22,091 nucleotides of DNA from an uncultured Candidatus Melainabacteria bacterium (GTDB lineage Bacteria; Cyanobacteriota; Vampirovibrionia; Gastranaerophilales; Gastranaerophilaceae): positions 1-22,091 of the forward strand of contig CAKUZO010000029.1 of the NCBI GenBank assembly GCA_934717895.1, written 5' to 3'. This document shows, one piece after another, positions 14,788 through 22,040 of this stretch. The number at the start of each line of letters is the position of its first letter. Position 1 is the first letter of the stretch. The position numbers and the translations under genes were made by a program. The notes under the pieces are model-generated. The model was given only the letters and a program-made list of their open reading frames with translations. It was not told the DNA's origin and did not search any database.

Positions 14788-15162
14788 TTAATTTGTTTTT
14801 TTACTTTTTTGCTTCATTTTGATTGCAAGGTAAATTTGTTCTCCCATTGCTTGTAGGACTTTTTCGTTTTTTTCAATGTTTTCAGGATTAGAAATCTGAT
14901 TGACATTATTTTCTTTCCGTTTGTTCTTTTTATTTTCTTGTATTTTTTCTTCTTCTGATTTTGTTACTGTTAAAAATTTCCCCGTAACGATGCTTTCAGA
15001 CTCTGCTTTTTCAATTTCTATTCTACGTAAAGCGGCTTTATCAGTTGATTTATTTCCGGTTGGTATAATTCCATATTCTTTTAATTTTCGCATTATTGCT
15101 GCTAATTCAGGGTCATTACCACCGCCAGAGAATGAAAAACTACTAATTCCGTTTATCGCCAT
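14788..15162 (-). CDS. unknown 124-aa protein with LKEYGIIPTGNKSTDKAAL motif
   Basis: The protein starts MAINGISSFSFSGG, a glycine/serine-rich segment. A compact motif follows at about residues 18-45 (DPELAAIMRKLKEYGIIPTGNKSTDKAALRRIE, described here in part: helix, turn with PTGNKS, helix). The rest is a highly charged region (about 45-90) and a helical C-terminus. There is no signal peptide. The motif gives the impression of a conserved helical hairpin found in small proteins of this lineage, but I cannot name the family. AGGAG lies 9 bases before the ATG at 15162; a GTG three codons upstream overlaps that site and is rejected. It converges with ispF with only 28 bases between the stops. 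Confidence 0.7.
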   Translation of the reverse strand: MAINGISSFSFSGGGNDPELAAIMRKLKEYGIIPTGNKSTDKAALRRIEIEKAESESIVTGKFLTVTKSEEEKIQENKKNKRKENNVNQISNPENIEKNEKVLQAMGEQIYLAIKMKQKSKKTN

Positions 15163-15249
15163 TTGGTACACTCCTATGTATGTATTTATCGGTATATTTA
15201 TAAAAAACTTTAATCAATATTAATTTTTATAAAGCTAAGAATTTTTAAT

Positions 15250-15283
15250 AAAAAAAAGCTATGTACGTAAGAAGTGCATAGCT
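15250..15283 (-). terminator. minus-strand terminator with no known gene upstream
   Basis: In the minus-strand RNA AGCUAUG pairs with CAUAGCU and eight U residues follow. It lies upstream of the 124-aa gene and downstream of the region between that gene and ffh, so it must end some other minus-strand transcript. Confidence 0.6.
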
Positions 15284-15324
15284 GTTGATTAGGGATATGT
15301 GTATCTTAGTTCTCTAAGGAGTAT
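15250..15324 (-). ncRNA. candidate small RNA of about 75 nt
   Basis: A minus-strand extended -10 box, TGCTAGTAT (15339-15331), predicts a start near 15324, and the terminator at 15283-15250 ends the transcript. The RNA would carry an unpaired ACUCC followed by a small CUUAG-AGAA-CUAAG hairpin, a possible anti-Shine-Dalgarno-type seed. No -35 box is evident. The evidence is positional and weak. Confidence 0.3.
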
Positions 15325-15422
15325 GGTTATATACTAGCAGATTAAATTCGAAATTAAATCGTAAAAATGTATGATGTTTTTTAATTGTTAAGTATTGTGA
15401 ACTTTTTAGCTGGGGATTTTTG

Positions 15423-15431
15423 TGGTATAGT
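15423..15431 (+). promoter_or_regulatory. extended -10 of ffh, leaderless start predicted
   Basis: TGGTATAGT ends six bases before the ATG at 15438. No Shine-Dalgarno is present. An in-frame TTG at 15420 lies upstream of this box and cannot be the start. Confidence 0.5.
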
Positions 15432-15437
15432 TTGAAT

Positions 15438-16877
15438 ATGTTTGACAGTTTAAGCGAAAAATTACGAGAAATTATAGGCAAAACGGGCAGTGGCGAGCTT
15501 ACGCAAGATAATATGCAAGAAGCTTTCCGCGAGATTAGGCGTGCACTTTTGGACGCTGACGTGAATTTGCGCGTTGTTAAGGCTTTTATCTCAAATATTA
15601 AGGACAAGGCAGAGGGCGAAAAGATTGTTGAAGGGGTTAATCCTTCGCAACAGTTGGTTAAGATTGTCCATGACGAACTTGTTGAACTTTTGGGACATGA
15701 AAATAAACCTTTGAATTTTTCCGGTAATCCTAGCTTGATAATGATGTTGGGGTTGCAAGGTTCCGGTAAGACTACATCTTCTGCAAAACTTGCGGTTAAG
15801 CTGAAAAAAGAGGGAAGAAATCCGCTTTTGGTTGCTTGTGATGTTTATAGGCCGGCTGCTGTAAGTCAGTTGCAAACTTTGGGGAAAGAGATTGAGAACG
15901 AAGTTTTCACAATTCCTGATTGTACTGATGTTCAGAGGATTGTGCGCGAAGCAATTGAGTATGCGGGGCAAAACGGGTTTAATACATTGATTTTGGATAC
16001 TGCCGGGCGTTTGCAGATTGATACAGACATGATGGCAGAATTGCTTTTGATTGATAGGATTTTCAAACCTAGTGAAAAGCTTTTGGTTATTGACTCTATG
16101 ACAGGTCAAGAGGCTGTGAATGTTGCAGAAAACTTTGATGCTCAGTTAGGATTGACAGGGCTTGTGTTGACAAAACTTGACGGTGACACAAGAGGCGGAT
16201 CGGCATTGAGTGTTGTTTATTGCACGGGTAAACCGATTAAATTGACGGGAACTGGCGAAAAACTTAACGCGTTGGAAGATTTTTATCCTGAGAGAATGGC
16301 AACAAGAATTCTTGGCATGGGCGATATTGTTTCGCTTGTTGAGCGTGCTCAGGAAGTTTTTGACGAGAAACAGGCACAAGAACTTGAAGAAAAAATGAGT
16401 AAGAATAATTTTTCTTTCAATGATTTCTTGAAAATGCAAAAGCAAATGCAAGCTTTTGGCTCTATGGGTAACATGCTTGGCATGTTAGGGATTAATATCG
16501 GAAAAGACGATAGGGACAAGATTTCTCACGAGGGAGAAAAACAGTTCAAGCGCATGGAAGTATTTATTTCCAGCATGACTCCGGAAGAGCGCTCAAATCC
16601 GGATATTTTGAACACGAGCCGCAAAAAGCGTATTGCAAAAGGTTGTGGCATGGATTTAGCAGAGATTAATGCATTTGTTAAACAATTTGAACAAATGCGC
16701 ATGATGATGAAAGGCATGTCGGATATGAAAAATATGTTCGGCAAGTTTGGGGGAGGCATGCCTGATTTAAGCAAGATGGGGAACCTCGGTAATATGGGCG
16801 GACTTGGCGGTTTTAACGGTAAACTGGGTAAGCACGCACTTAATAAAGCCATGAAAATGATGAGAAAATTTAAATAA
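15438..16877 (+). CDS. ffh: signal recognition particle protein Ffh (SRP54)
   Basis: A 479-aa GTPase that binds signal sequences on translating ribosomes and, with 4.5S RNA and FtsY, delivers them to the membrane. The N domain is about 1-90, and the G domain about 90-295 with GLQGSGKTT (near 105-113), DTAGRLQ (near 187) and TKLDGDTRGG (near 245). The methionine-rich M domain runs from about 320, with a C-terminus rich in Gly and Met (MGGLGGF...). The family's normal length is about 440-480. The start gives MFDSLSEKLREI, the usual N-terminus. It has its own promoter and is predicted to be leaderless. mfd follows after 140 bases and has a separate promoter. The 140-base gap contains a GAGTTTTAAAAACTC palindrome without a T tract. 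Confidence 0.97.
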   Translation: MFDSLSEKLREIIGKTGSGELTQDNMQEAFREIRRALLDADVNLRVVKAFISNIKDKAEGEKIVEGVNPSQQLVKIVHDELVELLGHENKPLNFSGNPSLIMMLGLQGSGKTTSSAKLAVKLKKEGRNPLLVACDVYRPAAVSQLQTLGKEIENEVFTIPDCTDVQRIVREAIEYAGQNGFNTLILDTAGRLQIDTDMMAELLLIDRIFKPSEKLLVIDSMTGQEAVNVAENFDAQLGLTGLVLTKLDGDTRGGSALSVVYCTGKPIKLTGTGEKLNALEDFYPERMATRILGMGDIVSLVERAQEVFDEKQAQELEEKMSKNNFSFNDFLKMQKQMQAFGSMGNMLGMLGINIGKDDRDKISHEGEKQFKRMEVFISSMTPEERSNPDILNTSRKKRIAKGCGMDLAEINAFVKQFEQMRMMMKGMSDMKNMFGKFGGGMPDLSKMGNLGNMGGLGGFNGKLGKHALNKAMKMMRKFK

Positions 16878-16983
16878 ATCAACGATTGTATCAATTGAAG
16901 GTTTTGTCAGTTCTTTATTTTGTTTTTTAATCAATTTGATTGAAATGAAACAATATAAGAGTTTTAAAAACTCATATAACTTG

Positions 16984-17011
16984 TTGATAATAATATTTTT
17001 TTTCATAAAAT
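16984..17011 (+). promoter_or_regulatory. promoter of mfd, leaderless start predicted
   Basis: TTGATA (16984-16989), a 16-base spacer and TAAAAT (17006-17011). The -10 box ends six bases before the ATG at 17018, so the first transcribed base should be the A of the ATG. Of the five leaderless candidates this has the clearest -35. Confidence 0.6.
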
Positions 17012-17017
17012 GTAATT

Positions 17018-20000
17018 ATGTTTAAAATCAATGCACCGGAAAATAATGAAAATTATGCTTTGTTTGAAAATTATTTGGCAAAGAAATTTTCGTTTGCAAT
17101 CACCGGTTTGACAACGATTTTGCGACTTTTGCTTATTACAAAAATCAGAAAAATTACCGACAAAAAAATTCTGTTTGTGACATCAAATGAGCAAAATGCA
17201 TTGCGTTATCAAAATGATTTAGAAAAAGCGTTCGGTGTAAAATCTGAACTTTTACCGTTCCAAAATATTTCTATGTACGAAACAGTTTCGCCGAACAGGT
17301 ATGATTATGCAGAACAATACAGAGTTTTGACGGAAAAGCCGGATATTGTAATTGCGCCTGTAAAGGCGTTGTTGGAAAAGTTTCCGACCAAAAGTTTCTA
17401 CAAAAATAATTCTACAACTTTAAAAATCGGCGACGAAATCGACACAAAAGATTTAGCGCAAAAGTTTGTAAACCTTGGCTACAAGCACTCGACAATGGTT
17501 TCTGATATCGGAGAATTTAGTATAAGAGGCGATATTGTAGATTTTTATTCACTCGACAAACACCCTGTGAGAATAGAGCTCTGGGGCGACGAAATTGTTG
17601 ATATCAGATACTTTAACAACGAAACGCAAAAATCTATTGAAAAATTGAAGTCGACTGAGATTTTGCCGATGTATAAGTTTTGTGTCTTGCAAGATAAACC
17701 CCTCACCCGTCACTCCGTGACACCCTCTCCCCGCAGGGGCGAGGGGTGGAGCCATATAAAAGAGCTCGTCGAAAATGAAGGTTATTTCGAAGGAATTGAG
17801 GTTTACCAAAATTATTTTAATAATGATTTAGTTACCGTTTTGGATTATTTTGACGACTATGTTTTGGTTTTGGACGAGACATCTGAACTTTATGCAAAAT
17901 ACGAGTTTTTGGATAAGAATTTTGAAGAACAGCTTCAAGAAAACTTGAAACTTAATTTGAATGAGCCGTTGGAAGGTCGAAATCATGTAACTTTTGAAGA
18001 ATTTATTCAAAAAATTGCAGGGTTTGTGAAAATCGGACTGAATAATTTTATAGATAGCGAAATGGACGAGATTGTAGAGTTCAACACTCAGACTATTCAA
18101 AGCTTTGAGGCTAATCTGGATCATATCGCAGAGTTTATAAGAAAATATAAAAATGAAGTGGGATTGAACCAAAACTTTTCTCACCCCTCGCCCCTGCGGG
18201 GAGAGGGTGCCCTTAGGGCGGGTGAGGGGTATAGTCGCAATGGCTGGAGAATTATTATCGCCACTGACTATCCTGAACGTGTTAAAGAAATTCTTGCTGA
18301 GCGTGACATTTTTGATGTTGAGTATAACGAAAGCATTTCTTCTCATGGTGCGATTTTAGAGGATTTTAGGACTATAATTCTTACCGATAGAGAACTTTTC
18401 AATAAGCGAAACAAGGAAATTACTTCGCAAAAACGTTCTTATTACAAGGAAAAACCTGAGTATATCGAAAATATTAACGACATAAAAGAGGGCGAATATG
18501 TTGTCCATAGTATTCACGGGGTCGGAATTTATAAAGGGCTTTCGCAACAGGAAATTGACGGACAGCTCAAAGATTATTTGACTATTGAATACGCCAACAA
18601 AGACAGGTTGCACATTCCGGCAGAGCAGATTAACTTGCTTGTGCGCTATCGAGGTTCCGGTGCTATAAAACCGAAACTTTCTCGAATGGGCGGAAAAGAT
18701 TGGGAAAATACTAAAACCCGTGTCAAAAAAGAGGTTGAACAGGTTGCGTATGATCTTTTGCGACTTTATGCAAAGCGTAAAATGCAACGGGGAATTCAGT
18801 TTTTGCCTGACACAAATTGGCAAGTTGAGATGGAAGAAGCTTTTGAATACACCGAAACTCCTGATCAGATGAAGGCGATTAACGATGTTAAGGCTGATAT
18901 GGAAAGTGAACAGCCGATGGATAGGCTTATTTGCGGTGATGTCGGGTTTGGTAAGACAGAAGTTGCAATGCGTGGAATTTTTAAGGCTGTGACTTCCGGA
19001 AAGCAGGTTGCAGTCGTTGTTCCAACAACTATTTTGGCGTTCCAGCATTATCAGACGATTTCTGAAAGGTTTAAGCCGTTTGGGGTTCAGGTTGAACTTT
19101 TGTCACGTTTCAGAACTTCAAAAGAGCAAAAAGAAACGATTAAACATCTTGCAACAGGTGAGTGTGACGTGGTTGTCGGAACTCATAGGCTTTTGCAGGA
19201 AGGAATTGTGTTTAAGGATTTGGGACTCGTTGTAATTGATGAGGAACACAGGTTTGGGGTTCGCCATAAGGAAAAACTAAAATCTTTGCGTGAAAATATT
19301 GATATTATTACGATGTCGGCAACTCCAATTCCGAGAACTCTTTATATGTCGCTTTCCGGAATTAAAGATATGTCTATAATTAACACTCCGCCGAAAAACA
19401 GGCTTCCGATTAAGACTTTTGTCGGTGAGTGGAATGAAAATATGGTGAAAAACGCGATTACTCATGAGCTTGATAGAGAGGGACAAGTTTTTTACCTTTA
19501 TAACAGGGTGGAAACTATTGATGAGTTTAAATTTCAGCTCCAAAAACTTGTGCCGAATGCGCGTATTGCAATCGGGCATGGTCAGATGAATGAAAAAGAG
19601 CTTGAAAAAATTATTATAGACTTTGCAAACCATGAGTATGACGTGCTTTTGGCGACTACAATTATTGAAAACGGCATCGATATTCCAAACGCAAACACAA
19701 TGATTATTCATAATGCCGACAAATTTGGACTTGCGCAACTTTATCAACTCAGAGGACGTGTCGGACGTTCGCAAAGACAAGCTTATTGCTACTGTTTCTA
19801 CACAAAATCAAAAGAGATTACGCGTGATGCGGTTCAGAGGTTGAAGGCGATAAAAGAATTTACGACACTTGGTAGCGGTTATCAAATTGCAATGCGTGAT
19901 GTTGAAATTCGAGGGGTCGGAAATATTCTCGGCACAAAGCAACATGGGCACATGGTGAATGTCGGATTTGATACATATTGTCAACTTTTGGAAGAAACTG

Positions 20001-20527
20001 TTCAGGAGCTTCAAGGTCAAGCTGTTCAAAAGACAGAGCCTACAATTGTGGATATAAATGTTACGGCGTTTATTCCTGATGAGTGGGTTGGTTCTGCTGA
20101 ACAAAAAATGATTGAGTACAAGCGACTTGCAGACGTAAAATCTGATGTTGAGCTGGATTACATAACAGAAGAGTGGAAAGACAGGTTTGCAAAACCGCCT
20201 GAAAGTGTAGAAAACTTGATTAAATTAATCAGAATCAGACTTGCTGCAACCGATGTCAGAATTTCTCTAATCCGTGAAACAGAGGATAATATAAGGATTT
20301 ATACGCCATATTCTCAACCTGAGTGGAAAATGATTCAAAGAACCTTGCCGTCAGAAATTTTGAAACGTATAAAATTTACAATTGCACCAAAAGCTTGCAC
20401 TGATGGAATTTCTATATTATTATTAAATAACAAATATATGAATTTTGATGAAGTATTTAACATTCTGACAGATTTGTTTTATTATATACGTAAGGTTGGC
20501 GATGAATTCGCTTATCCTGAAAAATAA
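17018..20527 (+). CDS. mfd: transcription-repair coupling factor Mfd
   Basis: This 1169-aa translocase pushes stalled RNA polymerase off damaged DNA and recruits UvrA. The N-terminal third is the UvrB-like region, the polymerase-interaction domain begins near EGEYVVHSIHGVGIYKGL, and the two RecG-like motor domains follow. Walker A is GDVGFGKTE (about 639-647), the DEEH box VVIDEEHRFG (about 739-748), and then SATPIPRTL and the QLRGRVGRS region with the C-terminal UvrA-inhibitory domain. All motor motifs look intact. Two GC-rich palindromic elements are inserted in frame: residues about 228-244, and about 389-404. Both lie before the motor, and both are translated to peptides containing PSPxRGEG. 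The length is slightly above the E. coli protein (1148). The gene lacks a Shine-Dalgarno and is predicted leaderless. Confidence 0.97.
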   Translation: MFKINAPENNENYALFENYLAKKFSFAITGLTTILRLLLITKIRKITDKKILFVTSNEQNALRYQNDLEKAFGVKSELLPFQNISMYETVSPNRYDYAEQYRVLTEKPDIVIAPVKALLEKFPTKSFYKNNSTTLKIGDEIDTKDLAQKFVNLGYKHSTMVSDIGEFSIRGDIVDFYSLDKHPVRIELWGDEIVDIRYFNNETQKSIEKLKSTEILPMYKFCVLQDKPLTRHSVTPSPRRGEGWSHIKELVENEGYFEGIEVYQNYFNNDLVTVLDYFDDYVLVLDETSELYAKYEFLDKNFEEQLQENLKLNLNEPLEGRNHVTFEEFIQKIAGFVKIGLNNFIDSEMDEIVEFNTQTIQSFEANLDHIAEFIRKYKNEVGLNQNFSHPSPLRGEGALRAGEGYSRNGWRIIIATDYPERVKEILAERDIFDVEYNESISSHGAILEDFRTIILTDRELFNKRNKEITSQKRSYYKEKPEYIENINDIKEGEYVVHSIHGVGIYKGLSQQEIDGQLKDYLTIEYANKDRLHIPAEQINLLVRYRGSGAIKPKLSRMGGKDWENTKTRVKKEVEQVAYDLLRLYAKRKMQRGIQFLPDTNWQVEMEEAFEYTETPDQMKAINDVKADMESEQPMDRLICGDVGFGKTEVAMRGIFKAVTSGKQVAVVVPTTILAFQHYQTISERFKPFGVQVELLSRFRTSKEQKETIKHLATGECDVVVGTHRLLQEGIVFKDLGLVVIDEEHRFGVRHKEKLKSLRENIDIITMSATPIPRTLYMSLSGIKDMSIINTPPKNRLPIKTFVGEWNENMVKNAITHELDREGQVFYLYNRVETIDEFKFQLQKLVPNARIAIGHGQMNEKELEKIIIDFANHEYDVLLATTIIENGIDIPNANTMIIHNADKFGLAQLYQLRGRVGRSQRQAYCYCFYTKSKEITRDAVQRLKAIKEFTTLGSGYQIAMRDVEIRGVGNILGTKQHGHMVNVGFDTYCQLLEETVQELQGQAVQKTEPTIVDINVTAFIPDEWVGSAEQKMIEYKRLADVKSDVELDYITEEWKDRFAKPPESVENLIKLIRIRLAATDVRISLIRETEDNIRIYTPYSQPEWKMIQRTLPSEILKRIKFTIAPKACTDGISILLLNNKYMNFDEVFNILTDLFYYIRKVGDEFAYPEK
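17699..17748 (+). repeat. in-frame palindromic element in mfd, copy 1
   Basis: A 50-base GC-rich block in an AT-rich gene: CCCCTCACCCG; a small hairpin TCAC-TCC-GTGA; then CACCCTCTCCCC, loop GCA, GGGGCGAGGGGTG. It keeps the mfd frame open and encodes LTRHSVTPSPRRGEG. Outside the 11-base centre it is identical to the reverse complement of copy 2. Confidence 0.85.
18182..18229 (-). repeat. in-frame palindromic element in mfd, copy 2 (inverted)
   Basis: Read on the minus strand this 48-base block is CCCCTCACCCG, a centre CCCT-A-AGGG, then CACCCTCTCCCC, GCA, GGGGCGAGGGGTG. All 39 non-centre bases match copy 1. On the mfd coding strand it encodes HPSPLRGEGALRAGEG. The centre differs in sequence from copy 1 but still forms a hairpin. 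Confidence 0.85.
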
Positions 20528-20563
20528 AATTAAATAAACCGATATATAAGAAAAGGAGAACTT

Positions 20564-20935
20564 ATGAAAGGTAAAAAATTATTAGCAACACTTGCAGTTT
20601 CAGCTGTGCTATTTGCAGGTTGCGGCTTGAAATCCGGTGAAGCTATTATTAAAGTTAATAACCAAAATATTACACAAGGTCAGTTTGATCAAGCTTTTGA
20701 TAAACAAGCTAACAGCGGAATGTTAAAAGCTCTTGGAGTTAATGCAAAAGATGACAAAAGCAGCTTTATCTATCTTTTGATTAAAGAAAGAGTTGTAAAT
20801 GAGCTTATTGTAAAGACTCTTTTGAATGAAGAAATTGAAAAACGCGGTATCAAAGTTACAAACGAAGATGTAGATAACGCAGTAAAAGAAATTATTGAAA
20901 AGTTGGTTCAAAAGAACAACTTGCTTCAATCTTGA
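20564..20935 (+). CDS. N-terminal fragment of the PrsA/SurA-like lipoprotein
   Basis: This 123-aa frame starts with a lipoprotein signal: MKGKK, a hydrophobic stretch, and lipobox LFAGC with the lipidated cysteine at residue 20. The part to about residue 113 is a SurA/PrsA-type chaperone N-terminal domain (INVNNQNITQGQFDQAF-like opening, here IIKVNNQNITQGQFDQAF; ERVVNELIVKTLLNEEIEKRGI helix pair). The last ten residues are out of frame and not part of the family. Translated alone it would give an exported lipoprotein without the isomerase domain. Confidence 0.6.
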   Translation: MKGKKLLATLAVSAVLFAGCGLKSGEAIIKVNNQNITQGQFDQAFDKQANSGMLKALGVNAKDDKSSFIYLLIKERVVNELIVKTLLNEEIEKRGIKVTNEDVDNAVKEIIEKLVQKNNLLQS

Positions 20936-21720
20936 AAGAAAACGGAATTTCTAACGCTGATTTCAAAAAAGATTTGAAAGAAGAAGTTAAGATGAAAAAA
21001 CTTGCAAAAGAATTGGGTTCAACATCAGTTTCTGATGCGGAAGCTAAAAAATTCTATAATGAAAATATTGATAAGTTTAAACACCCTGATAAAGTTAGAG
21101 CATCACATATTTTGATTGCTGTAAATACACAAGAAATTGAAGAAGTGGTTAAATCAGACCCAAATAACAAAAATCTTGATGAAGCAACAGTAAAAGCAAA
21201 AGTGGCAGAAGAAGTTAAAGCAAAAGAAGCAAAAGCTCAACAAATTTTAGCAGAAGCTAAAAAAGATCCTACACAGTTTGCAAAACTAGCAAAAGAAAAC
21301 TCAGAAGATCCTGGTTCTGCTCAAAAAGGTGGAGATTTAGGTTTCTTTGCGGCAAAAGAAATGGTTCCTGAATTTTCAAAAGCTGCATTTGCTATGAAAC
21401 CGAATACAATTTCAGACAAACCTGTAAAATCTCAGTATGGCTACCATATCATTATGGTTACAGACAGAGCGGCAGCAGGTCAAGATCCGTTTGAAAAAGT
21501 AAAATCAGACATCAAGGCTTATATGGAAAATCAAAAACAAGTAGAATTGATTGATAAATTGACAGAATCTTTGAAGAAAAGTGCAAAAATTGAATATTTA
21601 AAACCTGAATTCAATCCAGAATCAGTTCAAAAAGGAATTCAGGAAACAATCAAAAACAGTGCAGAAGCTGAACAAAAAGCGAAAGCAAAAGCTGATGCAA
21701 AAACAAATGCGAAAAAATAG
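20932..21720 (+). CDS. C-terminal fragment of the PrsA/SurA-like protein with parvulin domain
   Basis: This frame (263 codons from a TTG that is not a credible start) holds the rest of the chaperone region and a complete parvulin rotamase domain. VRASHILIAV opens the domain, an ~45-residue charged insert follows, then FAKLAKENSEDPGSAQKGGDLGFF, MVPEFSKAAFAM and QYGYHIIMVTDR. The tail is rich in Lys and Ala. The rotamase would catalyse proline isomerisation of exported proteins at the outer face of the membrane. It has no ribosome binding site or signal peptide of its own, so it depends on frame restoration. Confidence 0.6.
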   Translation: MKENGISNADFKKDLKEEVKMKKLAKELGSTSVSDAEAKKFYNENIDKFKHPDKVRASHILIAVNTQEIEEVVKSDPNNKNLDEATVKAKVAEEVKAKEAKAQQILAEAKKDPTQFAKLAKENSEDPGSAQKGGDLGFFAAKEMVPEFSKAAFAMKPNTISDKPVKSQYGYHIIMVTDRAAAGQDPFEKVKSDIKAYMENQKQVELIDKLTESLKKSAKIEYLKPEFNPESVQKGIQETIKNSAEAEQKAKAKADAKTNAKK

Positions 21721-21773
21721 AGTCCTTTCGCATTAAAAAAAGACATTTTTTTATAATTCAGACTCTTTTTATT
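21720..21773 (+). terminator. long-loop terminator after the PrsA-like gene
   Basis: AGAGTC (close to the stop codon) can pair with GACTCT; inside, AAAAAAA pairs with TTTTTTT around GACA, and TTTTT follows. Weaker than the next one. Confidence 0.4.
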
Positions 21774-21776
21774 ACT

Positions 21777-21807
21777 GGCCTTCCGCCCCCCGGAAGGTCT
21801 TTTTTTG
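21777..21807 (+). terminator. strong rho-independent terminator
   Basis: GGCCTTCC pairs with GGAAGGTC (one G-U) around a C-rich loop, then seven T residues. It ends the PrsA-like transcript and separates it from the repeat region on its right. Confidence 0.85.
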
Positions 21808-21851
21808 TGCTATGCATGTAGCCCTCTGTAACGACATTGGCTAAAAGTAGG

Positions 21852-21895
21852 ATACTAAGTTACTAAGGCGCTAGGGCACTAAGGTCGAAACAGAA
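21852..21895 (+). repeat. octamer array 1
   Basis: Four consecutive 8-base units, ATACTAAG, TTACTAAG, GCGCTAGG and GCACTAAG, are followed by GTCGAAACAGAA. The units share the right half (CTAAG) and vary in the left three bases. Confidence 0.75.
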
Positions 21896-21903
21896 ATAAA
21901 AAA

Positions 21904-21948
21904 GACGATAGGACGTTAAGGCGATAAGACGATAAGTCCGAAACAGAA
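21904..21948 (+). repeat. octamer array 2
   Basis: Units GACGATAG, GACGTTAAG (one base longer), GCGATAAG and ACGATAAG are followed by TCCGAAACAGAA. The layout is the same as array 1, with GATAAG instead of CTAAG. Confidence 0.75.
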
Positions 21949-21956
21949 GCAATTTG

Positions 21957-21988
21957 TCGTCATTCTGAGCGAATAGCGAAAGAATCCA
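21957..21988 (+). repeat. GTCATTCTGAGCG-type dispersed repeat
   Basis: GTCATTCTGAGCGAATAGCG followed by AAAGAATCC. I recall very similar sequences (CATTCTGAGCG...GAAGAATC) scattered between genes in many unrelated bacteria. ATTCT and AGAAT at its ends can pair. Confidence 0.5.
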
Positions 21989-21998
21989 GTTCAGAGAG

Positions 21999-22040
21999 CA
22001 GCTAAGCAGCTAGGAAGCGAGGCAGCTAAGCGAAACTGTC
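21999..22040 (+). repeat. octamer array 3 and terminal palindrome
   Basis: Units CAGCTAAG, CAGCTAGG, AAGCGAGG and CAGCTAAG are followed by CGAAACTG, again four units and a CGAAAC end. Just after it GACTCCG-ATC-CGGAGTC (about 22048-22064) forms a perfect 7-bp hairpin. Nothing coding is seen up to the window end. Confidence 0.75.

Larger units (their letters stand above)
20564..21720 (+). pseudogene. PrsA/SurA-like peptidyl-prolyl isomerase lipoprotein gene, frameshifted
   Basis: Two consecutive frames together encode one foldase of about 385 residues. At 20897-20902 the sequence reads GAAAAG. Adding one A there turns the end of the first frame into EKVGSKEQLASILKENG, which joins the second frame with no gap or overlap. 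One base therefore appears lost from a five-A run. The cause may be a real mutation, phase variation, or an error in the assembly. AAAGGAG precedes the start at 20564, 36 bases after mfd. The two terminators at 21720-21807 follow. Confidence 0.85.

Noticed and set aside
17699..18229. CRISPR-like repeats
   Set aside because: The two copies are inverted, inside a gene and 430 bases apart, with no array. They are palindromic elements.
21852..22040. CRISPR array at the right end
   Set aside because: Repeat units are only 8 bases and contiguous, with no spacers and no cas genes nearby.
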